DNA of 64,000 nt from Glaciibacter superstes DSM 21135 (GCF_000421145.1 NZ_ATWH01000010.1:62001-126000), one strand, 5' to 3'. Positions 36,598 to 44,872 are shown, counted from the stretch's first letter. Made by a program: numbers and translations. Notes: a model not told the origin generated them from the sequence alone.

Positions 36598-37527
36598 GTG
36601 AATCCCCTTGAGCCCCTGCCGCGCGGCCTGTACACCGGCGCATTCACCACTGGCGCATTCACCACCAGGGAAGCCGCAGCCAGGGGCGTCGGCAAGGGCA
36701 GGCTTCGCGGACGAGACCTGCAGAAGCCGTTCCACGGAATCCGTTCGGTAGTGCCGCTTGTTGCAGTGACCGACCGAGCGAGAGCGTTGCAGTTACGGAT
36801 GCCGCCTGGCGCATTCTTCAGCGGCGTGACGGCGGCCCTGATCATGGGTATTCCGCTCCCGCTGAGGCTCAGCAAGGCGGTGGAGCTCCACATCGGTGTT
36901 GCGGCACCGATGCGCGCGTGCCGTGTGGTGGGAGCTGTGGGCCACAAGCTGCAGTTGAGTCCGAGCGATCTGCGCGACTGGGGTGGTCTGCGCGTGACCA
37001 CGTTGGCCAGAACGTGGTGCGACCTCGCATCCGTGCTCGACCTAGAGGACCTGGTCGCTGCCGGCGACTACATCATCCACCACCGACAGCCGCTGGCCAG
37101 CCGCGAGGAACTGGCCGCCGCGGTGGCCGCCCACCCAGGCCGTCGGGGCCGAGCGCGTCTACTCGAGGCACTGGACCTTCTTGACGATCGAGCGGATTCT
37201 CCGCCGGAGTCGGTCATTCGCGTCACGATCGTGCGCGCCGGGATCTCCGGTCTCCACGCCAACTATCCGATCTGGGACGCTCGCGGCGTCAAGATTGCTT
37301 CGGCGGACCTCTGCTTTCCCGCACATCGGGTGATCTTCGAATACCAGGGCGATTATCACCGCACAGAGCCCGAACGGTGGCGGAAGGATCGAACGAGAAT
37401 CGCCCGGCTGGCCGCCGCTGGCTGGCATGTCATAGAGATTGCCGCTGACGAACTGCGCGACCGTCACGTGCTGCTCCAGCTGATCCGTGACGCTCTGGCC
37501 CTGTATCCGGCGGCGCTGCACCGCTGA
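36598..37527 (+). CDS. AbiEi-like / DUF559 endonuclease-fold protein
   Basis: A 309-residue protein common in actinobacteria. The N-terminal part (GLYTGAFTTREAAARGVGKGRL) resembles the winged-helix region of AbiEi antitoxins. The middle is the AbiEi_4-like body (GVTAALIMGIPLPL, WCDLASVLDLEDLVAAGDYI). The C-terminal domain is Vsr/DUF559-like with PD-(D/E)xK residues: Asp in ASADLCFP and Glu in VIFEYQGDYHR, then WRKDRTRIARLAAAGWHVI. Whether it cuts DNA or acts as an orphan antitoxin is unknown, and no AbiEii toxin gene is adjacent. The GTG at 36598 lies six bases after CACTCT, a weak leaderless promoter. A 15-base tandem duplication near the start repeats TGAFT. The stop codon is part of the right hairpin element. 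Confidence 0.78.
   Translation: MNPLEPLPRGLYTGAFTTGAFTTREAAARGVGKGRLRGRDLQKPFHGIRSVVPLVAVTDRARALQLRMPPGAFFSGVTAALIMGIPLPLRLSKAVELHIGVAAPMRACRVVGAVGHKLQLSPSDLRDWGGLRVTTLARTWCDLASVLDLEDLVAAGDYIIHHRQPLASREELAAAVAAHPGRRGRARLLEALDLLDDRADSPPESVIRVTIVRAGISGLHANYPIWDARGVKIASADLCFPAHRVIFEYQGDYHRTEPERWRKDRTRIARLAAAGWHVIEIAADELRDRHVLLQLIRDALALYPAALHR
36637..36666 (+). repeat. 15-bp tandem duplication inside the DUF559 gene
   Basis: GGCGCATTCACCACT at 36637-36651 is followed by GGCGCATTCACCACC at 36652-36666. It inserts five residues in frame, ahead of the conserved TREAA helix. Confidence 0.9.
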
Positions 37528-37580
37528 GGGGACGCAAAGTGCTCTCTTTTGGGCCGAAACCGCGCACTTTGTGACCCCTC
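37526..37580. repeat. Hairpin element, right copy (17-21-17)
   Basis: GAGGGGACGCAAAGTGC (37526-37542), a 21-base loop, then GCACTTTGTGACCCCTC (37564-37580), 15 of 17 positions paired. The stop codon TGA of the DUF559 gene (37525-37527) lies at its left edge, extending the pairing by T-A. Same geometry as the left copy at 36474. Confidence 0.85.
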
Positions 37581-37882
37581 ACGACAGCTCGGGCGGTCGA
37601 GAGGTGAGGCTCGAGGCGGGAGGTCACGGCACGGTAAAACGGGCAGCGGGGGTTGCGCTGAATTAATTCGTAAGCTTTACTAACAAACAGGACGGCAACG
37701 GATGCCCAGCGACGGGTTCACTCTCGTGCTCTACGCACCACCGCGAAGTTGCTGCCCGGCCCGCGGAGTTCGACGCAGAACTCATCGAAGCCTCACAACT
37801 CGCAGGTCACGTAACGTCCCGTTCGCACCATGGGTGCCAGCAATTCCGTTGACACCATCGATTGAGAAAGGAAACAACGCTC
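37581..37882 (+). promoter_or_regulatory. Leader and promoter of the first sugar ABC operon
   Basis: No gene is seen in this stretch, which with the hairpin makes a 355-base gap. It becomes locally AT-rich at 37658-37690, with the perfect palindrome GAATTAATTC (37660-37669) followed by GTAAGCTTTACTAACAAAC. That tract holds both a plausible -10 (TAAGCT or TTTACT) and an operator for a ROK- or LacI-type repressor. The transcript would have a leader of nearly 200 bases. Confidence 0.45.
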
Positions 37883-39157
37883 ATGAAGAAACTCCCTCTT
37901 GTCGCACTCGGCGCGGTTGCCGTACTGGCACTGGCCGGATGTGCAGCCGGAACCAATGCCGCGTCTGGCGAGGATGCCGGTGACGGCGCAGAGATCCGCG
38001 TCTGGCTGGTCGGCACCGATACCCCGGATGCCGCGCGCGAGTACCTGAAGACCACCTTCGAGGAAGGGAACCCGGGCAGCACCCTCACCATCGAAGAGCA
38101 GTCCTGGACCGGCCTGGTCGACAAGCTGACCACCAACCTCTCCGGCAGTGACAGCCCGGACGTGGTCGAGGTCGGCAACACCCAGGCATCCGCGTTCACC
38201 TCCGCAGGCGCGTTCCTCGACCTCACCGACAAGTACGAGGCGCTCGGCGGCGACGACCTGCTGCCCGGCTTCGTCGAGGCCGGCACCTACGATGACAAGT
38301 TCTATGCCGCGCCCCTCTACTCCGGCGCGCGCCTGGTGTTCTACAACAAGGAGGCCGCCACCGCCGCAGGCCTGGGTGTGCCGGCCACACTCGACGAGTA
38401 CATCGCCGGGGGCGAGGCCCTTGCGGCGGCCAACCCCGGCAAGTCGGGCATCTGGTGGCCTGGGCAGGACTGGTACAACGCCCTCCCCTATATCTGGGAG
38501 AACGGCGGAGAGATTGCCGTGCCAGACGGCGAGGAGTGGGATGCGCAGCTGTCGTCCGCTGAATCCATGGCCGGGCTCGAGCAGGTGCAGCAGGTCATGA
38601 CCACCGCATCGGCCGCGCCGAAGGATGGTCAGGAGACCAACCCGCAGGTCGGCTTCTGCGACGGCACCACGCTCCAGCTGTCCGCTCCCAGTTGGGTGAA
38701 GTGGTCGATCCTGGCGCCGGCGGATGCCGAGACGCCCGGCTGCCCAGAGCAGGAAGCCAACCTCGGCGTCTATGCCCTGCCGGGCATCGACGGCGGCGCG
38801 GCCCAGGTCTTCGCCGGTGGATCGAATGTCGCGGTGTCAGCGAAGTCGGCACACCCCGAACTGGCCACCAAGGCGCTGGAGATCATCCTGAGCGACGAGT
38901 TCCAAACCATCTACGGTGAGAACGGCCTGGTGCCGGCCAAGCTGTCGCTCGCCAGCACGCTCGGCACCGACGAGGTGGCCCTCGCGACCACCGAAGCCGC
39001 AGGCAACGCCAAGCTCACTCCGGCATCGCCGAAGTGGGCAGACGTGGAGGCCAGCGGCCTGTTGACCGACCTGTTCGTGAAGATCGCGCAGGGCGGCGAC
39101 GTGGAGCAGCTCGCCACCGAAGCCGACGAGAAGATCGAGTCGATCCTGAACGGTTAG
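37883..39157 (+). CDS. Carbohydrate ABC transporter substrate-binding lipoprotein (cluster 1)
   Basis: A 424-residue extracellular solute-binding protein, family 1 (MalE-like). The signal ends in a lipobox (LALAGC, Cys20). Typical parts are SPDVVEVGNTQASAFTSAGAFLDLTDKY, YAAPLYSGARLVFYNKEA and GGSNVAVSAKSAHPELATKALE. It should deliver a sugar to the two permeases encoded just downstream. The GH3 beta-N-acetylhexosaminidase in the same operon suggests chitobiose, GlcNAc or a muropeptide sugar (inference). The ATG at 37883 has AAAGGA in front; an upstream in-frame ATG is less well placed. A strong hairpin after the gene may stabilise its message. The ATPase is not encoded here; a shared MsiK-type ATPase is likely. 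Confidence 0.93.
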   Translation: MKKLPLVALGAVAVLALAGCAAGTNAASGEDAGDGAEIRVWLVGTDTPDAAREYLKTTFEEGNPGSTLTIEEQSWTGLVDKLTTNLSGSDSPDVVEVGNTQASAFTSAGAFLDLTDKYEALGGDDLLPGFVEAGTYDDKFYAAPLYSGARLVFYNKEAATAAGLGVPATLDEYIAGGEALAAANPGKSGIWWPGQDWYNALPYIWENGGEIAVPDGEEWDAQLSSAESMAGLEQVQQVMTTASAAPKDGQETNPQVGFCDGTTLQLSAPSWVKWSILAPADAETPGCPEQEANLGVYALPGIDGGAAQVFAGGSNVAVSAKSAHPELATKALEIILSDEFQTIYGENGLVPAKLSLASTLGTDEVALATTEAAGNAKLTPASPKWADVEASGLLTDLFVKIAQGGDVEQLATEADEKIESILNG

Positions 39158-39161
39158 GAGA

Positions 39162-39199
39162 ACGGATGCCCGGCCGAGCTGGCTCGGCCGGGCATCCGT
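39162..39199 (+). terminator. Hairpin between binding protein and permease genes
   Basis: ACGGATGCCCGGCCGAG and CTCGGCCGGGCATCCGT are perfect 17-base complements with a four-base loop, five bases after the stop. Inside an operon, such a hairpin usually causes partial termination or protects the 3' end, so the binding protein is made in excess over the permeases. Confidence 0.85.
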
Positions 39200-39245
39200 C
39201 ACCCTGTCTTTCTGCCCGGAGTCACCGATCCATCCTGGAGTCATG

Positions 39246-40235
39246 ATGACCTCGCTCACCTCCGCACATGAGGCTGCGCCCAGCGCCGTTACCGACGAGC
39301 GCATCATCGCTCCCGAGCCGCCGCCGGCGCGTTCGGGTCGGCGAAAGCGCGCCGGCGGACTCACGCCGTACATGCTGCTCGTGCCGTCGGTTGCCGTGCT
39401 CGCGGCCATCATCGGCTGGCCGTTGATCCAGCTGTTCATCATGTCGTTCCAGGACTTCGGCCGCGCCCAGGTGTTCGGGGCGCCAGCGCCGTTCATCGGG
39501 CTTGACAACTACGCGAAGATCCTCATCGACGAGGCGTTCTGGCAGGTGCTGCTGCGCAGCTTCGCCTTCTGTGCAGTCTGTGTGGTGGCGACCATGATTC
39601 TTGGCACCCTGATCGCCCTCATGATGATGCGCTTGGGCAGGTTCTTTCGGCTCCTGCTTTCGGTCGGGCTGCTCCTGGCCTGGGCGATGCCTGCCCTCAC
39701 CGCGACCATCGTCTGGGGCTGGATCTTCGACACCGACTACGGCGTCGTCAACAACGTTCTGGTGAACGCCTTCGGCCTCGATTTCGTTCAGCACTCCTGG
39801 CTGATCAACCCGCTCAGCTTCTTCTTCGTCGCGGCCATCATCGTCATCTGGGGTGCGGTGCCGTTCGTCGCGTTCACCGTCTACGCCGGCCTCACCCAGG
39901 TGCCGGACGAAGTGCTCGAGGCCTCGCAGCTCGACGGCGCGAACTCCTTCGCCCGGTTTCGCCTGATCATCTATCCGTACCTCAAATCGATCTTCCTGGT
40001 GGTCATCATCCTGCAGGTGATCTGGGACCTGCGGGTCTTCACCCAGATCTTCGCTCTGCAGGGCATCGGCGGAATCAAAGACCAGACCAACACCCTCGGC
40101 ACCTACATCTACCAGGTGTCGATCGGCACCGGGCAGTACGGCATCGGCGGCGCGATCGCGGTCATCACGGTGATCATCATGATGGCGATCTCGCTCTATT
40201 ACGTGCGCCAGAGCATCAAGGACGAGGAGCTGTGA
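39246..40235 (+). CDS. Sugar ABC transporter permease (MalF-like)
   Basis: A 329-residue permease with six helices after a basic N-terminal tail (SGRRKRAGGLTPYMLLVPSV). The EAA loop that contacts the ATPase is visible as VLEASQLDGANSFARFRLIIYPYL. It forms the channel together with the MalG-like protein encoded next. Two adjacent ATG codons exist; the one at 39246 is better spaced from GGAG (39237-39240) than that at 39243. The gene ends in a stop that overlaps the next start region. Confidence 0.93.
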   Translation: MTSLTSAHEAAPSAVTDERIIAPEPPPARSGRRKRAGGLTPYMLLVPSVAVLAAIIGWPLIQLFIMSFQDFGRAQVFGAPAPFIGLDNYAKILIDEAFWQVLLRSFAFCAVCVVATMILGTLIALMMMRLGRFFRLLLSVGLLLAWAMPALTATIVWGWIFDTDYGVVNNVLVNAFGLDFVQHSWLINPLSFFFVAAIIVIWGAVPFVAFTVYAGLTQVPDEVLEASQLDGANSFARFRLIIYPYLKSIFLVVIILQVIWDLRVFTQIFALQGIGGIKDQTNTLGTYIYQVSIGTGQYGIGGAIAVITVIIMMAISLYYVRQSIKDEEL

Positions 40236-41137
40236 TGACTGCCACTTCCACCCGGCGTGCCCCTGCGGCATCCGTCGCCCGCCCGCGTCGGTACAAGGCT
40301 CGCAGGCGCTGGTCGAGCGCACTGCTGAGCGTGCTCGCCGTCGTGATCTTCCTGGCCAGCGTGTTCCCCGTCTACTGGATGGTGAACACGTCATTCCAGC
40401 CGAACAATGAGATTCGCGGGTCTGTGCTGCACTTCTGGCCAGACAACTTCACGCTGCGCAACTACGAGACCGTGCTGTTCGATCCCGGTCGTACCCCGTT
40501 CCTGCCCGCGCTCGGCAACTCGCTCATTGTCACGATCCTGACCGTGGCCATCGCACTCGTCTTCGCGTTCCTCGCCTCCCTCGCTGTGACCAGGTTCCGG
40601 TTCCGCAGCAGGAAGGGGTTCATTCTCGCCATCCTGATCGTGCAGATGATCCCAGCGGAGGCCATGATCGTCTCCACCTATCGGGTGCTCGATGACTGGA
40701 GCCTGCTGAACACCATCGCCGGCCTGACCTTCGTCTATGTGGCGACGGTGCTGCCGTTCACGATCTGGACCCTCAGGGGCTTCGTCAACGGTGTGCCGGC
40801 CGACCTCGAGGAGGCAGGCATGATCGACGGGCTCAGTCGAACCGGGGCGTTTTGGCGCATCACCTTCCCCCTGCTCGCGCCCGGGCTGGTGGCTACCGGG
40901 GTGTTCGGGTTCATTCAGGCCTGGAACGAGTTCCTCCTCGCTCTCGTCGTGAACTCCCGGCCGGAGATGATGACACTGCCGGTGTGGCTCCGCACCTTCC
41001 AGACGCTGACAGGCACTACCAACTGGGCGGCGATCATGGCAGGCTCGACGCTGATGGCCATCCCGGTGATTATCTTCTTCCTCATTGTTCAGGGACGTAT
41101 GACCAGTGGACTCGTGGCCGGCGCGGTGAAGGGATGA
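40235..41137 (+). CDS. Sugar ABC transporter permease (MalG-like)
   Basis: A 300-residue permease with six helices. The EAA loop reads DLEEAGMIDGLSRTGAFWRITFPLL and the C-terminus ends in GRMTSGLVAGAVKG, as in MalG-type proteins. It pairs with the MalF-like protein and the lipoprotein of this operon. A GTG and an ATG overlap at the start; the ATG at 40235 is six bases from AGGAG and shares bases with the upstream stop. Its own stop overlaps the first of four repeated start sites of the GH3 gene, so translation is coupled. Confidence 0.92.
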   Translation: MTATSTRRAPAASVARPRRYKARRRWSSALLSVLAVVIFLASVFPVYWMVNTSFQPNNEIRGSVLHFWPDNFTLRNYETVLFDPGRTPFLPALGNSLIVTILTVAIALVFAFLASLAVTRFRFRSRKGFILAILIVQMIPAEAMIVSTYRVLDDWSLLNTIAGLTFVYVATVLPFTIWTLRGFVNGVPADLEEAGMIDGLSRTGAFWRITFPLLAPGLVATGVFGFIQAWNEFLLALVVNSRPEMMTLPVWLRTFQTLTGTTNWAAIMAGSTLMAIPVIIFFLIVQGRMTSGLVAGAVKG

Positions 41138-41185
41138 GCGGTGAAGGGATGAGCGGTGCGGGGATGAGTGGTGAGGGGATGAGTG
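41126..41185 (+). repeat. Four 15-bp tandem repeats carrying ribosome site and start codon
   Basis: GTGAAGGGATGAGCG is repeated four times with minor change (41126, 41141, 41156, 41171). Each unit has a purine-rich Shine-Dalgarno-like tract (GAAGGG, GCGGGG or GAGGGG) right before an in-frame ATG. The first copy also contains the stop of the permease gene. Confidence 0.95.
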
Positions 41186-42699
41186 CAGGGGAGGCCGAGG
41201 TCGATCCGGCAGCTCTGCGCCGGCAGATCGCCACCACCCTGATGCCCGGTTTTGCCGGAACGACCCTGCCTGAATGGCTGGCACAGCGACTGCGTGACGG
41301 GCTCGGTGCCGTGTGCATCTTCGGCCCGAACATCGTCTCCTGGGCTCAGCTTCGCGACCTGACCGACGACATCCGTGCCGCCAACCCGCTTGCTGTCATT
41401 GCGATCGACGAGGAGGGTGGCGATGTCACCCGGCTCTATTACGATTCGGGATCGCCGTACCCCGGGAACGCGATACTCGGGCGGCTGGATGACATCGGCC
41501 GCACAAAGGAGATCGGTAGAATGGTCGGCTGGGAGTTGCGCGCGGCCGGGTGCACGATGACGTTCGCGCCGGATGTCGACATCAACTCGAACCCGGACAA
41601 CCCGGTGATCGGGGTGCGCAGTTTCGGCACAGTCGCCGAGCGAGTGGGCGCGCACGGCGCGGCCTGGGTCAGCGGTCTGCAGTCCACCGGCATCGCGGCA
41701 AGCCCGAAGCACTTTCCAGGTCATGGCGACACCGCGCAGGACTCGCACCTCGCTGTTCCGATCGTCGATGTCGGCCTTGATGAGCTGCGGTTGCGTGAGT
41801 TGTTGCCGTTTCGCGCGGCCATCGCCGCCGGCGCGAAGACCGTGATGACCTCCCACATCCTGCTTCCGCGGATCGACCAGGTGAACCCGGCCACTCTGTC
41901 GCGGAGGATCGTTCAGGGACTCCTTCGCGACGAGCTCGGTTTCGACGGAGTCATCGTGACCGACGCCCTCGACATGACGGGGGCGAGCGGCGTGCTCGGA
42001 ATTGCTGGGGCGGCCGCGACCGCCCTCGCGGCGGGGTGCGACCTCCTCTGTATAGGCACGGCGAACACGGATGCGCAGCTGCACGAGATCGAGGAGCGGG
42101 TGCTCGCGGCCATCGATGCCGGTGAACTCACCAGGGCACGGGTGGCCGAGGCGGCCGGCCGCGTTTTGGCCCTCGCCGAGGATTCTGCTGCAGCGGCGAT
42201 TCGCATTCCCATTCCGGAATACATCAAGAATGACGAGCCAGAATTCGACCTCGGCCAGATATCGGCGACGTTCGAGGTCGGTGAACGGGGAAATGCGTGG
42301 CTCGCGGATCCGCCGCGCACCTGCTCCGTCATCCGTTTGGATACTGTGGCCAACATCGCCGTCGGCGGTGCACCGTGGGGGCCGTTCGCCGAACTCGTGG
42401 CCAACCCGACCTCACAGATCGCCGAGGAGTGGGGAGATCGCCCGATTGTCGCTTGCACGGGTCGCTCAGACAGCGACGTGGTACTTGCGTCGTTTGCCCC
42501 GGTGCTCGTCGTCGGCAAAGACAACCACCGTCATGCCTGGGCGAGTGAACTCATCGATCGGCTCCGCGCCGAGGGGCGCGAGGTGCTCGTCGTCGACATG
42601 GGCTGGCCGAGCGACGACCGCGCCTACGCCGACATCGCCACCTTCGGGGCCTCACGCCTGGTCGGGCGCTCCTTGCTCAACCTGCTGTCCTCGCGCTGA
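41134..42699 (+). CDS. Glycoside hydrolase family 3 beta-N-acetylhexosaminidase (NagZ-like)
   Basis: A 521-residue cytoplasmic GH3 enzyme that removes terminal GlcNAc. The (beta/alpha)8 domain has IAIDEEGGDVTRL and KHFPGHGDTAQDSHLAVP, which contains the NagZ His-Asp acid/base loop. The nucleophile Asp is in DGVIVTDALDM. The C-terminal ~180 residues form a GH3_C-like domain (SVIRLDTVANIAVG to DMGWPSDDRAYADI). No signal peptide is seen, so imported disaccharides or muropeptides are the likely substrates, matching the operon. Four in-frame starts (41134, 41149, 41164, 41179) are equally furnished with ribosome sites; the first is given. The last 48 bases overlap the convergent flavoprotein gene. 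Confidence 0.9.
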   Translation: MSGEGMSGAGMSGEGMSAGEAEVDPAALRRQIATTLMPGFAGTTLPEWLAQRLRDGLGAVCIFGPNIVSWAQLRDLTDDIRAANPLAVIAIDEEGGDVTRLYYDSGSPYPGNAILGRLDDIGRTKEIGRMVGWELRAAGCTMTFAPDVDINSNPDNPVIGVRSFGTVAERVGAHGAAWVSGLQSTGIAASPKHFPGHGDTAQDSHLAVPIVDVGLDELRLRELLPFRAAIAAGAKTVMTSHILLPRIDQVNPATLSRRIVQGLLRDELGFDGVIVTDALDMTGASGVLGIAGAAATALAAGCDLLCIGTANTDAQLHEIEERVLAAIDAGELTRARVAEAAGRVLALAEDSAAAAIRIPIPEYIKNDEPEFDLGQISATFEVGERGNAWLADPPRTCSVIRLDTVANIAVGGAPWGPFAELVANPTSQIAEEWGDRPIVACTGRSDSDVVLASFAPVLVVGKDNHRHAWASELIDRLRAEGREVLVVDMGWPSDDRAYADIATFGASRLVGRSLLNLLSSR

Positions 42700-43641
42700 G
42701 GCGACGGCGGCGCGCACCTCTTCGGCGATGAGGTCGGCATTGATGGTGGCGCCGGCCTTCAGCCCGGCAGCGGCGGACGTGACCACCTGCGCCATGAGGT
42801 CGGTGACGTTGCCCACCGCCCAGACACCAGGAACCGCGGTCTGGCCCACCTCGTCGGATTCCACGTGCGTGCCGACCCCGAACGGGTGCGCTGTGGCTTC
42901 CAAACCGAGGTCGGTCAGCACACCGGCGCGAGCCGTGAAAGTAGGAGCAACGACGAGCGCGTCGATCTGGTGCTCTGTTCCGTCCTCCATCAACACGCCG
43001 GTGAGTGCGTCGCGCGTGACGGTCAGCGATTCGACGCGGCCGCTGACCACACGGATGCCGCGCGCGGCCAGTTCTTCGAGCTCCTCAGCAGACGGCTCAG
43101 GGGCGGCGTGGAGGAAGAACGTGACGCTCTGGCTCAACTGACGGAACAGCTGGGCCTGGTGCATGGCCATCGGTCCGGTGGCGAGAATACCGATGGAACG
43201 GCCCCGCACTTCCCAGCCATGGCAGTAGGGGCAGTGCAACACGTCGTTGCCCCAGCGCTCTGTGAGGCCGAGGATGTCGGGAAGCTCGTCGACGAGGCCG
43301 GTTGCCACGAGGAGTCGGCGGCCCTGTACGGAGGTGCCGTCATCGAGAATCACCCGGAAGCCGTCATCCCTTCGACTCGCGGCCGTCGCCGTCGCCTCGA
43401 CCAGGTGTGCGCCATAGGTCGCGGCCTCAGCGCGGCCGGTGGCCAGCAACTCGGCGGGACTCACGCCGTCGCGAGTGAGGAAGTTGTGCACTCCGGCGGC
43501 CGGCGCGTTCCGGGGCCTGCCTGAGTCGATTATCAGGACGGAGCGACTGGATCGACCGAGTGCAATGGCAGCGCTCAGCCCGGCCGGGCCGCCGCCGATG
43601 ATGATCACGTCGTAAATGGTGTCGCCGCTTGGGGTATTCAT
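42652..43641 (-). CDS. Thioredoxin reductase-like FAD/NAD(P) oxidoreductase
   Basis: A 329-residue pyridine nucleotide-disulfide oxidoreductase. It has the FAD site YDVIIIGGGPAGLSAAIALG, a redox-type CxxC in LHCPYCHGWEVRGRS, the NAD(P) region and the second FAD motif VPGVWAVGNVTDL. It is close to the group often annotated as TrxB-like; no thioredoxin gene is adjacent, so the partner is unknown. The ATG at 43641 is 19 codons inside the longest frame and places the FAD motif normally. It is divergent from the XRE-cupin gene, a common pairing in actinobacteria, and probably under its control. It overlaps the 3' end of the GH3 gene. Confidence 0.9.
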   Translation of the reverse strand: MNTPSGDTIYDVIIIGGGPAGLSAAIALGRSSRSVLIIDSGRPRNAPAAGVHNFLTRDGVSPAELLATGRAEAATYGAHLVEATATAASRRDDGFRVILDDGTSVQGRRLLVATGLVDELPDILGLTERWGNDVLHCPYCHGWEVRGRSIGILATGPMAMHQAQLFRQLSQSVTFFLHAAPEPSAEELEELAARGIRVVSGRVESLTVTRDALTGVLMEDGTEHQIDALVVAPTFTARAGVLTDLGLEATAHPFGVGTHVESDEVGQTAVPGVWAVGNVTDLMAQVVTSAAAGLKAGATINADLIAEEVRAAVASARGQQVEQGAPDQA

Positions 43642-43673
43642 GTCTTCATGTTCCAGCTGTCGAGTATCGTTTG

Positions 43674-43687
43674 GCAAGCCCACTTGC
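43674..43687. promoter_or_regulatory. Inverted repeat in the flavoprotein / XRE-cupin divergent promoter
   Basis: GCAAG (43674-43678) and CTTGC (43683-43687) surround CCCA. A further TTTGGCAA / TGGCAAA pair lies around it (43670-43700). The site sits 20 to 35 bases before the XRE start and about the same before the flavoprotein start, a natural place for XRE autoregulation. Confidence 0.5.
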
Positions 43688-43707
43688 TGATGTGGCAAAC
43701 TGTGATC

Positions 43708-44298
43708 ATGGACGAATCCACAGAGGAAGTTCTCACCCTTGTCGGCACGAGGCTCAAAGCCCTCCGGCTGAACCGAAAGGCGACGCTGGGCGACATCTCT
43801 GCTTCGACTGGCATCTCGGTGAGCACACTGTCACGACTGGAGTCTGGGCAGCGCCGCCCCAACCTGGAGTTGCTCCTGCCGCTTGCGCGCATCTATCGGG
43901 TTCCGCTCGATGACCTGGTCGGGGCGCCGGCGACGGGCGATCCGCGGATTCATCTGAAGCCTGTGGTGCATCACGGGATGACGATCGTGCCCTTGAGTCG
44001 CGGATCGCAGGGGCTCCAGGCGTTCAAGCATGTCATCGCCGCCGGCACCCCGGTCGGGGAGCCGAACCCGCAGACGCACGAAGGCTACGAGTGGATGTAT
44101 GTGATTCGCGGTCGCCTGCGGCTGGTGCTCGGAGAGCACGATTTTGTCCTGACCGCCGGTGAGGCCGCGGAGTTCGACACGCACACGCCGCACTGGTTCG
44201 GCAGGGCAGGATCCGGGGACGTCGAGTTCCTCAGTCTGTTCGGTCGCCAAGGCGAACGGGTGCATGTTCGCGCGCGTCCGAACCGGCCAGGCGGGTGA
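43708..44298 (+). CDS. XRE-family regulator with C-terminal cupin domain
   Basis: A 196-residue regulator. The helix-turn-helix is at about residues 12-66 (VGTRLKALRLNRKATLGDIS, then ISVSTLSRLESGQRRP). A cupin sensor domain occupies about 105-185 (HEGYEWMYVIRGRLRLVLGEHDFVLTAGEAAEFDTHTPHWF) and retains His/Glu residues that could bind a metal. Such proteins usually repress a neighbouring flavoprotein or efflux gene. The ATG at 43708 starts the domain correctly; a longer frame upstream crosses the promoter and is unlikely. It is divergent from the thioredoxin reductase-like gene. Confidence 0.93.
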   Translation: MDESTEEVLTLVGTRLKALRLNRKATLGDISASTGISVSTLSRLESGQRRPNLELLLPLARIYRVPLDDLVGAPATGDPRIHLKPVVHHGMTIVPLSRGSQGLQAFKHVIAAGTPVGEPNPQTHEGYEWMYVIRGRLRLVLGEHDFVLTAGEAAEFDTHTPHWFGRAGSGDVEFLSLFGRQGERVHVRARPNRPGG

Positions 44299-44426
44299 CG
44301 TGAAGCCGAACGAGGCGCTCAGCCTGCCTGCCTGCCGCGGGTCACCGAAGCGGCGATCAGGGCGGGAGGCACGTTTGCCTTCGGCCGTGACTGCCGCTCG
44401 ATGACCAACGCCGTGAGGACGCCATC

Positions 44427-44771
44427 GTGCTCGGGGCCTTTCATGCAGCGGCATTGACAGGGGTGAACGCAGATCCGGATACTACATTGGGCGCTCCGCG
44501 AGCTCTCGTGCGATTAGTGCCGGACCAGCTCAGACGCGCGCTCGAACTCGATCCAGCGCTGCAGACCATCGACCCGGAACTCGACAGTGACCTGATTCTG
44601 GCCACAATCAGCGGGCTGAGCCAGGGCATGCTTCCCGGTCACTACTCTGCGGATACCGCCATCCGACTCATCGACCGCGTCCTTGATCGGTTGCTTGGAA
44701 CGGCTGTTCCACCTCACCCCGCTGAGGCGACAAGCCGCGACCATGGTCGGGGCCCGTCGAGCCGAGCGTGA
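44427..44771 (+). pseudogene. C-terminal remnant resembling a TetR-family regulator
   Basis: An open frame of 114 codons from a GTG at 44427. The part DPELDSDLILATISGLSQGM and GHYSADTAIRLIDRVLDRLL looks like the ligand-binding C-terminus of TetR regulators. No helix-turn-helix is present upstream, and only 128 bases separate it from the XRE-cupin stop, too little for the missing half. In those 128 bases another frame (TEAAIRAGGTFAFGRDC) is also protein-like but breaks off. The region therefore looks like decayed coding DNA. A functional short gene is possible but has no visible ribosome site. Confidence 0.4.
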
Positions 44772-44872
44772 GCCCCGATCTACCGGTGGGGCGGTGGCGA
44801 AGTGATCGAATGTGATTGAAACCAGTAGGATTCTTGCAGCGACAATCGTTGTCGCCTCGTTGGGAGCGTGTA

